Assembly (NCBI GenBank): GCA_013397795.1 | Contig: VZTJ01001438.1 | Location: 1,240,911 to 1,304,910, forward strand | DNA: 64,000 nt | Direction: 5' to 3' | From: Orthonyx spaldingii | Lineage: Eukaryota; Chordata; Aves; Passeriformes; Orthonychidae | Shown here: piece by piece, positions 25,431 to 36,900 of the stretch | How the letters are laid out: every line of letters starts with the position of its first letter | Position numbering within the stretch: position 1 is the stretch's first letter | Position numbers and translations under genes: made by a program | Notes under the pieces: generated by a model | The model's database searches: none | What the model was told of the DNA's origin: nothing | Seen by the model: the letters and a program-made list of their open reading frames with translations, nothing else

Positions 25431-26402
25431 GTTCCTGGTTTGTTATTTGAGCAGTGTTCTGTGAGTGGGGCTGCAGCTGCCTACTAGTGTTGTGGTTCCT
25501 GGACAGGGAGCTTGGCTCTTGGAGCAGCAGCGAGTGCCTGAGAGCAGAGGGATGACCCTGCCTGCCTCAGGGGAAGGGGCCACAGCTCATTTTCATCACC
25601 CTCTGCACCACGGTGTGGTTTTGGGTGTCATTGTGCCAGACTCTGGTGCTTCTCTGAGCCAGGACTTCCAACTGCGAGAGGAAGGAGCAGAGGATATTTT
25701 CCTGCATCCTCTTTTCTGCTGCTAAAGTTAATGACTGTCATCACAAACCATCGTGGCTCCCTCAAGCTGGGCCGTGCCTAATTTAGAGAGATTTGCATGC
25801 TGGCAGCATTCATTTTTTATCTCCAAGAAAAATGCATTGTCAGGGAAGCTTAAAGGCTTCCTTCAATCCTGGCTGCACAGGCACTGCTGGCCTGGCGCTA
25901 TTGAACGCTGGTGTTCAGGGGATCAGCATGGAAGTCGTGGCTTCAGCAGTCACAAAAAGCTGCAAAAATACATTTTTTGTGCAGAACCCATCAAATTCCT
26001 CATTTCTTTCTCCTGTTTTCAACCTGCTTCCTTAAAGGTGTTTTTTCCTTTAGCTTTCAGGTGTGTTTAGGTTTTTACTGGGAATCATTCCCTTTCCACA
26101 CCAGCGGAGTTGTGGTCGGAGCTGATATCTGGTTTCCCCTGGAAGGTGACTGGCTGTTCCCTCACACTGCACTTGTGTTGGAGGAGCTGAGGAGAAAGGG
26201 AGGGATGTGAGACAGAGGGTTTGAGGCAGAGCAGGAATGGGACTAAATGAATGTGGAACAGCTTCAGCTGAGAAGTGGGGTCATGTATCTGGGGGAGAAA
26301 AGGGCAGGGGAGGTCTTGAGAAAACCGCAATAAACTGCCTAAGGGCAAGGTAAGTTTATAAATCTGTACATTTTAAACCTGATTTTGCTGTGTTTGCCAC
26401 AC

Positions 26403-26426
26403 GTGTGTGTGTGTGTGTGTGTGTGT
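26403..26426 (+). repeat. (GT)12 microsatellite
   Basis: Twelve perfect GT units flanked by acac/cac on the left and ACACGTG on the right. A purine-pyrimidine alternating tract of this kind can adopt Z-DNA. Confidence 0.95.
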
Positions 26427-29400
26427 ACACGTGATCGTTTCCGTGCACGGCTGGTGAGCTGGTTGGGTGTGCAGTGCATGATCCCTGCTCTGAGTTGGCT
26501 CCTCTCAGATGGGGAAAACCTCCTGCAGCATCTGCTGGGAGTGAAATGTGGGTCACTGCCACAGTGGGTTGTGCCAGTGAACTCGCACTGGCAGCACTCG
26601 CAGCAAGGGACAGGGGCTGGAGGAACTAAAAGTGTGGTGATGTGGTGTGTGGGTTCCCTGAACTCTCTGGGGAGCAGGGAAGGGTCCTGGCACTGCTCCA
26701 GCTGCCAGCAGTCAGTGCTGATCAGGAGAAGGAACAGGCACAGCTGGTGATGGGGCAGCATCCTGCAAGGTGGTGTTTGTTCCCTCTGCAGGGCCAGGGG
26801 CGTGGTGCCACGCCTGCACTGTCCCTCTCAGTTCTCGGGCCGTGGTGCTGCACCTGCTACACCTGGGGAGCAGGAACACCTTGCCGTGAGTATTTTTGTC
26901 TTCCCCAGCTGAAGGAGGAATTTGTGGGAGTAGGGAATGGCAGTGTGCCCATCCCAGCCAGCCCAGCCATGCATGTCCCCGTGATGGATGAGGGTGCTCC
27001 AGATGTTGCTGAGGAATTTGCGCAGAGATGGTTCCTGCAAGTCAGGCTTTTACAAGGTGGATGACGAATTATTCTCTTATAATTTCCAAGCTCTTTTCAG
27101 AGGGAGGAACCCCACTGCTCCACAGGAGCCCAGTCCGTTGTGATCCTGGTGATCACACCAGACCCTGCCATGCACCCACACCCTGACCCCACTGCTGGAA
27201 AATGCTGGATCCTCTGCCTTGATCCTTGGGATGGGCTGGGTGCCCACCTGGGCCCACTGTTATTAATTAAGGTAATTATTCAGCTTAATGTGCTCCTCCA
27301 GGCCAGCTCATTTGTGCTGTCATACTGAGCAGCACAGAAAAGCCTTGGAGGTGTGAGGATGGGCACCGTGAGTCTTGGTAGTTGTGGAGAATGACGTTAT
27401 TGTAATTGGGGGAGGATTAAAAGGTGGAGCTAATAACATTTCCTTGAGGAAGCATCAATAGGCTGCAGACAAGGAGATTTGTGCCCTGGTTTAACCCTGC
27501 TGGTTCTGTGGCCCTGGAACAGCAGCATCACTGTTGACTCAGCTAAACGTGGGTTTTGGGAGATGGTGCGGGAGTGGCACAACCCACAGGCAACACCCGT
27601 GGGACTCTGGGCTGCTGGCAGAGATGGCAGGGACTGGGTGACAGGAGCCTGGTGGTCTTGGCTCCGTCAGCCCTCAGCCTGTTGAGGCACACTCCCCTGC
27701 CCGTTCTGCTCTTGGGGTACCGGGCCAGTGTCGGCACAGGGCAGCAGAACGTGCAGGGACAGAGACCCCTCTCCATTGCACCCCTCCTTGGGCCTTGTTT
27801 TCTTGTCTCTGATTGTAAACAGATTTGACTAAAGAGGTAAATGAGAAGGTAATTAGAGGGAACATGATGGATGAGGCACTCTGGTGATGGGAAGCAGGAA
27901 ACTTGCCCTCCAGGAGAAAGGAGCTGGGAGGGTGTTGTTCAGCAGAGCACCCACGGCACCTCACGCTTCCCTCTGCAGCAGGATCCTGGGGTGCAGGGGT
28001 GGGAGCTCTGACCCTTGGGGACACCCAAGGCTGCCCCAGGCTGAGAGGAGCTGTGGGCAATGGCTGCTGCAGGCAGGGATGAGCCTGTCACCCAGACAGC
28101 TGGACTTTGCCAGGGCACTGATCCAGGTTCGGTACCAGGTGCATGAGGCTGCTGAGCACCAGTGCAGGATTTAAAAGCTGAAAAGCAGCAAGGGATGAGG
28201 GAGATGCTGTCCTCAGTCTGTGGGGTCATCGGATTCCTCTGCTCCATTGAAGCGCTTGCCCTGGTGGGGTTTGGTTGGGCTGAGGCCAAGCTGGGTTTGG
28301 CTGGGGCAATCCTGGGACTGCCTGAGTCCTGGAGAAGCAGGTGTGGGAAGGGGGAGGGAGAGGGATGGTGACACCATCTGTGCAGTGGGTGACAGGGTGG
28401 GAGCCCCAGTGCTGACAGTGTCAGAGAGGGTGGCAGTACTGGTTTCCTGCTGCTGGGAGTGGCAGGACCTGCTGGCACCTCCCCCTGGCCTTGGGGGACA
28501 GGCACCGACCGCCCCAATGTGTGTCCAAATCCATCTTCAGCTCTGCTCCCGGCTGAGCCTCCCTAAATGGGAAGAAATGAGTGTAAATCATGGCTGAGGA
28601 ACATCTCCTGGTATCCCAGTGGAGGGACTGAGGCTGTGCTAAATACAGTGAGAAGCTGTCAGCACTGGGAGCAAACCATCAGCTGCGAAATAAGTCACAC
28701 TATTGATTTTTTTTAATATTTTTTTTTTTCCTTTAAGGCCTTGCTCTCAGGGAAAGCTTTTCTCCTGGGGCAAGAAATTACTTGGAGAGGGAAAGGCTGG
28801 TTAGTTTGTGGTATTTTTTGTTTGTTTTTTTCTACATTTAATTTTTATGGTGCTTAATGGTTTGGAAAGAGGGAACTGTTCCACAGTGACGAACACCTGT
28901 GATGTTGCTCCTCTCCATCGGGAACCTGGCGGTGGGTTCTGCAGAGGAAGGAGTTAATGGCCTGGAAACGGGCTTGAGTTCTCTGAAGAAATAATTCTTT
29001 TCAAGTAATTTTCTTCTGAATTTTATGCTTTGGAGAATTCCCTGTGCGGGGGCTGCTCTGGGCAGAGGCCTCTGAGTCCCAAAGCCCCCACGTGCTGGGG
29101 GGGTTCCTGCTGCCTTTCCCACATGGTGCTGGGACTCCCAGGGCTCCCCAGGGTGGGGGCCCAGGGACTCAGGACTGTGACAATTCCAAACCAGGCAGGG
29201 GACAAAGACACCGCGTGTCCCTGCCCAGAGATGCTCCCACTGCTCTCCCAGCCAGGTTGTGCCTCTGGGAAGGGCTGTGCTGGCAGTGACACAAGCAGCC
29301 CATGGTGGTGCTGGTATCTGGAACAGGGTTTGCTCTACCCAAAACCCCTCTCCTGCTCGGTCTGTTATTGTTGATGCTGTTGTGGCTGCTGTGGTGTGGG

Positions 29401-31260
29401 TGGGTGGGCTGTGTTTGCTCACCTGAGCTCCCACCCGCTGCCTCCCCGGCTGCTCCCTGCACCGGGGGACCCCGACAGGCGCTGCCTCCGCGGCTGGCTG
29501 TGCCCGGGATGATTTGTGGAGGAGCAGGCTCTAATGTTGCCTGGCGGGAGCATTGTTTTCCTGCAGCGCACGCAGACCTTTGCAAATAATCTAATAATGC
29601 AGGAATGTCAAACTTCAGCTGTGGAAGGAAATCCTTTTATACAGGAATTGTCAAGTCTCTAAACAAGTATCAGAAATGAGCTCAGTATCAATGTGGAGGG
29701 TGTTTATTCTGCCCGTCAGAGAGATGAACAACCCAATTCACTCTCCCAGGCAGACGCAGATTCGAGCGTCGGCTCCTGGGCCTCAGGAGAGCTCAGTGCT
29801 GAGCCTCGGGGTGCCCCCACACGAACCCTTAAAGAGGTGAATTTCAAAATAATTCATGATGCAGACCCCAGTGCTTCAGAAGCTCTGGGGTTTGGGGTTT
29901 GAGGTTTTTTTCTTCCAGTTGCTGGGCAGTTTTTGCTGTCAAAAGGGAACATGGGGTGTTGGCATTGGAATGAACATGAGCAGCACTCGGGAGCCAGGAG
30001 GAAGGACCAATGCTCTTGCTTTCAGTCTGGGTGTCCTTGGGCAACTCCAGGTTGGAGCTGTGTCTCTGGGGATGTTCTCTGTGCCCCTCAGGGTCTGGAG
30101 GTCCCCCTGAGGCTGATGCCCCATGAGGTGCTGCTGATCTGGCTGACCTCCATCCCCTTCCAACCCCATCCAGCTCTTCCAAGGTCCACTGCACCCTCCA
30201 GCTTTGCAGGTTGCCTTTGCTTGATGGACAGGTGTCCCAGGGAATTCACATGCAAACCTTGTGAGCTGCGATCATGGTGGATGCAGTGCCTCTGGGATCT
30301 TCGTGGTTTCACTGCATGGAAGTGCCCGCTGGATTCCTCCATCTGGCGAGTGCCCCCCCCCCCCGAGCAGAACTGAGCAGTGGGCAGGAACCCGGCACTG
30401 GCAGAGATAAGGAGTGTTTCATCCTCGAGAGCGAGTCCCTGGGCCCGTTGTGCTGAAAGAGAAGCCCTGTGAGGGAGGCGCCGGCTGCTCAGAGCAATAA
30501 CGAGAGAGCAGATAAGGGACCTCATTACGCAGCGGGTGCCGGCTCCGCTCCGGGAGCTGCTGGCTCTGCTCCCGCCTCTGTGTGCGAGTGACCTCCCCCC
30601 GTATCCCTGTCACACACGCAGGGGTTCTTTGGGGCCGGGTGGCTGCACCTGCCCGAGGCCTCCTCACCGATGGATTAAAATTGAGGAGGAAAACCAAATC
30701 TTCCCAGCCCGCTTAAGACATGTGGGCACTGGCAGTTCCCTGTCTGCTGGGCCCTGCATGGCCCCAGTGCCCGTTTTTCATCCCCTGTGATGGCAGAAAA
30801 TCTGCTGGAAATGGGGTTTAATTCAGGCTCTGCCTCTGAAGGTGTTCCCGGCTCCAGGAGGAATTTATGCTCTTTGCTTCCTCCTGGCATGATTTAAATA
30901 TATCTGATGGTGCACAGGCAGGTTTCAGCTCCCGAGGTGCAGCTGTGTGGCCTCGGCCCCCAATGGGGGCTGTGCTGGCCTCGTGTCAGGCTGGAGCCGG
31001 GAATCCCTGCCTGTGCCTGGGGTGTGCAGTCCCCACTGGGTGACATCTCCAGCTCCTGCTCTGGCTACGCCTGTGGGTGGGTGCTTCACAAAGTCTGGGG
31101 GAGCACAGTTTGTAGATGCCGCTTCAGTGTGGGTTTGTTTTTATTCCCTTGCTGGCCAATGGCAGAGGATGGACGCTGGGCCAGACAGCAGCCACAAGAC
31201 TGGGCCAATCACCCAAAATACTGGTGTTTCTTTGCTGCTTCTCCTGTTGCACTTGGTCCT

Positions 31261-31380
31261 GTGCATGAGCCTCATCTTTCTGTACATGAGCTCTCTCTTT
31301 CAGTGCAAGAACCCCTATTTCAGTGCATGAATCCCATCCTTTGGTACATGAATCTTGTTTCGGTGCATGGGTTTTGCCTC
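31261..31380 (+). repeat. Degenerate 18-21 bp tandem repeat, six copies
   Basis: Six consecutive units begin with GTGCATGA, GTACATGA, GTGCAAGA, GTGCATGA, GTACATGA and GTGCATGG at 31261, 31282, 31303, 31323, 31344 and 31363. Unit lengths are 21, 21, 20, 21, 19 and 18. Each ends in a pyrimidine-rich or T-rich tail (for example CATCTTTCT). The array is intergenic. Confidence 0.8.
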
Positions 31381-32630
31381 CTCGCGTGCCTCTGGGAGAT
31401 CTGATGCTTTTGCTTTGTCAGGATCCAGCCCCGAGCTGCACTCTGATGCAGCTGTGTTTGCTCAGCAGCTCCAGGCAGCTTTACCTCAGGACCCCCAAAG
31501 TCCTTTGCCACTGCTGCTGTTGCCATCCCAGAGCGGGACCCTCTGATCCCAACCAAACGTGGAAACTCCTAAATGCAGCCGGGCATGGCTGTGACGCCCA
31601 TTTGTCTGTCCCCGCTGCTCCCTCCTTCCCTCAGCTTTTAACTCCGGAGGGAGTAATGAACTTGGGCAGAGATCAATGCTCTGCTCTGCTCTGAGCCAGG
31701 CTTTATTCTGACATGCAGCAAATGCTGCAGCAGGTACAATTTTTTTTTTTTTTTTTAATTATTGATTAGTAACGCAGGTACGAGGCAGCACAGCTCCTGC
31801 CCAGGGACCTGCCTTGCTGGAGGGGAATGGGAAAACCAGCCCCACTCCTTCTTCTGGAGCCCTGCCAAAGGAAGGGCAAGGAAATACAGCCAGTATTTTC
31901 AAATCCAATTTAAAGAATCTCTTTGTAGCCAACATCTGTCATCTCATGGCAGAAAACACCTGAAATAATCTGATTTTTTCTGTTTATCTAGAAAGCAAAT
32001 AATATCCTTTTGATTGCTCTGTTGCATACAGATACTCTTGTGTGAGTGACGTCTGCTCTGTGCCTCCTCTGGTGCTGAGGCCAGTTCAGGACAGGGATAC
32101 AGCACCAATGGGCCCCTTGGCTCTTCAGAAGAGGTGTAGGAATTGCACAGGTGCTGGTGCTGTGGTTGTGGCCCGCTGTGAGGTGCAGCTCTGGGAGTGT
32201 TGGTGCGGTCGGTGGGTTTGGCCTCAGGATTTGTGCACCCAAAGGGACTTGGGGATCTCACCGGTTCCATGAAATCCTGCTCATGGCAGCAGCAGGGTGG
32301 CTGTTCCAGCTCTCTCTGGTGCCACCAGCCACGCTCCAGCCGGGCTCTGAGGGTGTACGTGAGCCTCCAACCCACCCCGGCTCCAGGTTTTCCATCTCGA
32401 GACAAATCTTGCACAGTCTGGGACAGCAATTGGGACACACCTGGGGATGCGTGTCCTTGCTCCTCCCGTCACATTTCAAAAATCTCCCAAACTGCCCCCA
32501 GATGGGCCCTGGCCCTTGTCAGTGACGCCGGAGCACCGGGCACCGCACCCGCCGGGCACTGCCCCTCCGGCGCTGCATCTGCAGGCGCTGGGGCCGTGCC
32601 GAGAGGTACTGGATCGCACTGGGCTGAGCG

Positions 32631-32672
32631 GTACCGGGCCGTGCCGTACCGGGCCGTGCCGTACCGGGCCGG
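32631..32672 (+). repeat. 15-bp GC-rich tandem repeat (GTACCGGGCCGTGCC)
   Basis: Two perfect copies at 32631-32645 and 32646-32660, then a partial copy (GTACCGGGCCGG). Two related GCCGTGCC/GGTACT pieces occur just upstream. It lies in the CpG island left of the gap. Confidence 0.9.
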
Positions 32673-33078
32673 CCGGGCGGAGCCTCGCGCGGCGCCGAGC
32701 TCTGTCCCGGGTGCTGAAACCCTCCCCCGCCGAGACCGGCGCTTACCGGGGGTCTCGCCCCGCGGGGAGCGGGGGCAGGGCCGGCGGGGATGCCGGGGAG
32801 ATCCCTTTCCCTGTGTGGGACCTGTGCGTGCCGCGGGGCTCCGGCGGTGCGGGCGGTGCCGGCAGTGCGGTGCGGAGGGTCCCAGCGAGGCGTGGGGGTC
32901 CTGGCGGGACAGGGGGGTCTGGAGGTGCCGAGGGGTCCCACGTGCGGGGCCGGTGGGTCCCGGCAGTGCGGAGCGGAGGTCCGGGTGGGGCGGTGCGAGG
33001 AATCCCGGCCGTGCCGGGGGTTCCCGGCGGTGCGGGTCAGTGCGGGGGTGTCTGGGTGGGGCGGTATCGGGGTGTCCC

Positions 33079-33680
33079 NNNNNNNNNNNNNNNNNNNNNN
33101 NNNNNNNNNNNNNNNNNNNNNNNNNNNNNNNNNNNNNNNNNNNNNNNNNNNNNNNNNNNNNNNNNNNNNNNNNNNNNNNNNNNNNNNNNNNNNNNNNNNN
33201 NNNNNNNNNNNNNNNNNNNNNNNNNNNNNNNNNNNNNNNNNNNNNNNNNNNNNNNNNNNNNNNNNNNNNNNNNNNNNNNNNNNNNNNNNNNNNNNNNNNN
33301 NNNNNNNNNNNNNNNNNNNNNNNNNNNNNNNNNNNNNNNNNNNNNNNNNNNNNNNNNNNNNNNNNNNNNNNNNNNNNNNNNNNNNNNNNNNNNNNNNNNN
33401 NNNNNNNNNNNNNNNNNNNNNNNNNNNNNNNNNNNNNNNNNNNNNNNNNNNNNNNNNNNNNNNNNNNNNNNNNNNNNNNNNNNNNNNNNNNNNNNNNNNN
33501 NNNNNNNNNNNNNNNNNNNNNNNNNNNNNNNNNNNNNNNNNNNNNNNNNNNNNNNNNNNNNNNNNNNNNNNNNNNNNNNNNNNNNNNNNNNNNNNNNNNN
33601 NNNNNNNNNNNNNNNNNNNNNNNNNNNNNNNNNNNNNNNNNNNNNNNNNNNNNNNNNNNNNNNNNNNNNNNNNNNNNNNN
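33079..33680. other. Assembly gap (602 N)
   Basis: Uninterrupted N run in the GC-richest part of the window. Long open frames spanning it are artefacts because N codons are read as X. Confidence 0.99.
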
Positions 33681-33798
33681 CGGGGGGCAGCCGGGGCGAG
33701 CTGGGGTTGGGCTCCGCCGCTCCCGTCTCCGGATCCCGGGGGTGGCCTCTGCCTTCGCCGCTGGGCTGCCGAGTCGGGGGCTCTACACGGTGCGTCCC

Positions 33799-33977
33799 GG
33801 TGCCCGCAGGCACCCGCACCCCGCGTCCGTGAGCCTCCCGGTGCCGCCGCCACCACCCGCACCCCGTGTCCGTGAACCTCCCGGTGCGCCTCCCGGTGCC
33901 GCCGCCGTCCTCGCCCCGTCTCCGTGTGTCGCCCGGTGCCGCTGCCACCACCCGCACCCCGTCTCCGTGCGCCTCCC
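33799..33977 (+). repeat. GC-rich minisatellite, unit about 43 bp
   Basis: Units begin GGTGCCGCCGCC and end in a CCTCCC- or TCGCCC-type block. Copies are 33799-33839 (41 bp), 33840-33882 (43 bp), a 12-bp fragment at 33883-33894, 33895-33934 (40 bp) and 33935-33977 (43 bp), with a further start at 33978. Most contain the CACCCGCACCCCGT core. It lies just right of the gap and may continue into it. Confidence 0.85.
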
Positions 33978-33980
33978 GGT

Positions 33981-36900
33981 GTCGCCGCCCGCCCCGCCGT
34001 GTGGTGCCCCCCGCCCCGGCAGCGCGGCTCCCCCGCCGCCTCCCGCTCCCCCGCTCCCTCCGGTGCACGCTGCCTCGGCGGGTCGGTGCTGCCGAGCCCA
34101 CTGGGATCCACCGGGGCTGGGGAACGGGAATCTCTTCCTGCATGCTGCACCCTCCGGTGAGGAGCCTGGCGTGGGGGCAGCTCCCCTGTGGGTACAGGTG
34201 ACAGGCGACCAAGCCCCTTCGGAGGAGGCTGCCGAGACTCTCCTCGCTCTCTGTGGAGTGACACGGGCACGTCCAAACCTGAGCCCGAGGAGTGACCACG
34301 GGGACACGTTGGGTGCCCGGGTCCCAGCTCTTCCCCCCGCCCAGCTCCGGGGCCTCCCGTGTGCAGAGCGACCCGCTCTCTGCCCCAAGGAGCCTCCACG
34401 ATGCCTCGGGCCATGCCAGGGTGGAAGGTGTGAGGTGCCCCGCAGTTTGTGGTGTCCCGCAGCGCTGCGTGGGCTGGCAGGTGCCTGCCTGCCCAGGGAA
34501 GGGGTGATCAGCCTCTGCATTGGGGGGATCACGGCAGGAGAGTTTCCAGACCCGCCAGGCTGGCGTGCCAGACGGAAAGGTGGGTGAAGAGCCTCCATTA
34601 GCCACCGCTGCTCCCCTCAGAAATTCAGCAATAGGCAAATAAATAGTGAAATGGTCGCTGCGAGGGAGCGGGGAGCCGAGGAGAAGAAATATTCCGGGAG
34701 GGCGAGTGCACTTTGGAGCCACATTACAGCTCGCTACTCGAGCAGTTCTGCAGCAACTCACTTAATCACAACAGAAACCTTTATTAACGATACAGAAAAG
34801 CAGTGAATAAGTGGGTCATGTATAATAAGCCATTTGTGTTCAGTAGGTGAATACCAATTTGATAAAAGCTGTGTGTGCTTGAAAACCTGTATAAATCGCT
34901 GTTTAGCAGATCGGAGATTGATCATTTCATTACCGGCTGGTGCAGCTTTCCCTCCAAACCACGAGAGTCTGGTGGGTTGGAGCCGTGGAGCGGGAGAGGG
35001 GCTGTGGCCGGCGGGATGGATTCAGCCGTGGCTGCTGGGCACGGGCAGGTCCTGCCGGGCTCTGCCCGCAGCAGGCAGCGCCCAGGGCTCGCCGCCATCT
35101 CTGCCCGGTGCTGGAGGCCTGGAGGAGCCTCCACGGCATCGCGAGGCTCTGGCACAGCCCCGGAGTGCGCTCACTCTTCCTTTTAACTTGTCCGCGCCGG
35201 ATGCAGCGAGGGAATTGACCGCGAGCAGCATGTGCTCCACGGGCATGGGCGAGCGGCCACCAGCACCCCTGGGCGCGGGCGGCTCCCCTGTCCTGCCACC
35301 CCACAGTGGGCAGCGAGGTTATGCTCGCAGAGCAGCCGGGGCTGTGGGCAGGGAAAAGTCACAATCAAAGAAAGTCCTTTTCCTGCCCCCACAGCAAAGG
35401 CTCTGCCTTTGGCAAGGATGGAGCCAGGATGGGCTCCAACTGCCCCGTGAGAGCATCTGAGCCGCAGGATTCTTTCCCACCGTCCCTTCCCTACCCACAG
35501 TGCTGCCTCTCCCCCTTCTCTCCTCTCCTCAGGCTGGCGCCTTCAATTATTCATGCCCCCCATTGCAGCCTGTGCACGCTGGGCTGCTGCCATCGGCCTT
35601 CTCCTGCGCTGGCTGGGAAGCTCCAGCCGCCTTCCCGGCCTGCTGGCTCGGGAGCGGGGCAGGGGAGCCGTGCCGTGAGCAGGAGCAGCCCGGCTCCTTC
35701 CCGGCACCGTGCACAGGCGATGTCGCCTCGCCTCAGCAGAGCCGCGGCTGGAGGCTGCAGGGAGCGGGGCCCCGGCTCCCCAGGGCGCTGCCCTGCTCCG
35801 TTCCCGCACACCCCGGTGATTATTCTATCAATTACTTTCATAAACACTTTGCATTCTGCCGGATTTTTTCACACTTCCTGGTGGGAATTCTCCACGCGAT
35901 GTGTTTTTCCTGCTGCTGTTCGTGCAGTCATTCAATGCAATTACATCTGACACCTCTCCTCATCAAACGTCTGGGCTTTCTCTTCCCTTGAAGCGGCTGA
36001 CAGACGACGGGCCAGACACTGGGAATTATTACGTTAGGACAGTGACAGCTAATTTTAATCACAACGTTCCCTGTGAGCGAGGCAGGAATCAAACCAGCAG
36101 CCGGCACGGCTGCACGCGGTCTGGGAGCCACGGGCAGGGCTGGAGTGGGGGCCTGGAGAGGACCAGGGAGCTGGAGGCTCTGCACTGCCGCCTGCTTCAT
36201 CAGGGGCTGCTCCGGGGGCCGGATGGATGCCCAGGGGGTTGTCCAGGTGGGCACCTGCTGGGCCCTCTCCTCTTCACGGCTCCTGTGGGATTTTGGTTCA
36301 TGGTGTGAGTGGGACTCGTGCACCTCGGGACAGACAGCCCTTCCTGGTCCTATCCTCGGCAGGCTCTCTCCAGGCTCCTCTGTTCCACAGCCATTTCCCC
36401 TCCTGCAGGGCTCTTTCCTGCCTGGCTGCCCCCTCCCTGAGGCTCCGTCTGCGGTGCGTGCACGATTGAGAACCGGGGATGTTGGCTGGGCTCAGCTGTG
36501 GCGGGGGCATTGATGCCTCGTGTCGTGTGCTCCATGTGAAGCTGGGTTGGGACCAGCCCAGCAGGGATGGGGTGGCAGAGCCGGGCAGGAGGGTGCTGTG
36601 TCCGTGAGCACCGGGCACTGCCAGCTCTGTGGGGTGGTGCCAGCACCGGTGTGTGGTGTGGGCAGCTCTCGGCAGCGGCTGCCAGTGCTGGTGGCTCGTG
36701 TTTTGGGTGCTGGGTGCGAGACCAGGGGGGCTGATCTTCAGCAGAGCAAAGCTCCTGTCTGCCCCATCCCATTCCTGCTGAATGATTCTTGCTGAGAATC
36801 CTCCCCTGCCTGCTGGGAAGCATCCCCTGACAGAGAGCAGCACCAGAATGAGTGGTGGCTGCAGGACGGCTGCACACACTGCTGGAGCCCCAGTGGGAGC

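Larger units (their letters stand above)
25431..32500. other. Intergenic region CTNNBL1-VSTM2L
   Basis: About 7 kb between the CTNNBL1 poly(A) site and the VSTM2L CpG island. It holds a (GT)12 microsatellite, a degenerate 21-bp tandem repeat, an 11-C run near 30.35 kb and a 17-T run at 31740-31756. Open frames of up to about 198 codons on either strand show no recognisable product and rise with GC content, so none is called as a gene. Confidence 0.75.
32540..34110 (+). promoter_or_regulatory. VSTM2L: CpG island, probable VSTM2L promoter and first exon region
   Basis: Extremely GC- and CpG-rich sequence surrounds the run of N. It lies upstream of the first visible VSTM2L coding exon in the correct orientation, and it is the only large CpG island between CTNNBL1 and that exon. 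The N-terminal signal-peptide exon expected for VSTM2L is not found elsewhere, so promoter and exon 1 are inferred to lie here, at least partly in the gap. Confidence 0.55.

Noticed and set aside
24654..25487. 277-codon frame over the CTNNBL1 last exon region
   Set aside because: It reads the real last exon in a different frame and has no recognisable product.
26329..26334. AATAAA after CTNNBL1 as an alternative poly(A) signal
   Set aside because: Nearly 1 kb beyond a good ATTAAA with a GT-rich downstream element; no evidence for use.
29302..29589. Frame starting MVVLVSGTGFALPKTPLLLG, looks like a signal peptide; possible VSTM2L exon 1
   Set aside because: No match to the VSTM2L N-terminus, no suitable donor phase recognised, and it is far from the CpG island.
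30120..30185. CCCTTCCAACCC-like text resembling the 3' end of an avian CR1 element
   Set aside because: Too short and diverged, without the terminal ATTCTATG-type repeats; cannot be supported by eye.
31740..31756. 17-T run flanked by GCAGGTAC on both sides, possible retroposon tail with target-site duplication
   Set aside because: Only about 36 bases lie between the 8-bp repeats, with no element body.
32197..34761. Open frames of 270-800 codons on both strands across the CpG island
   Set aside because: They run through the N gap, which is read as X, or through GC-rich minisatellites; no recognisable domain.
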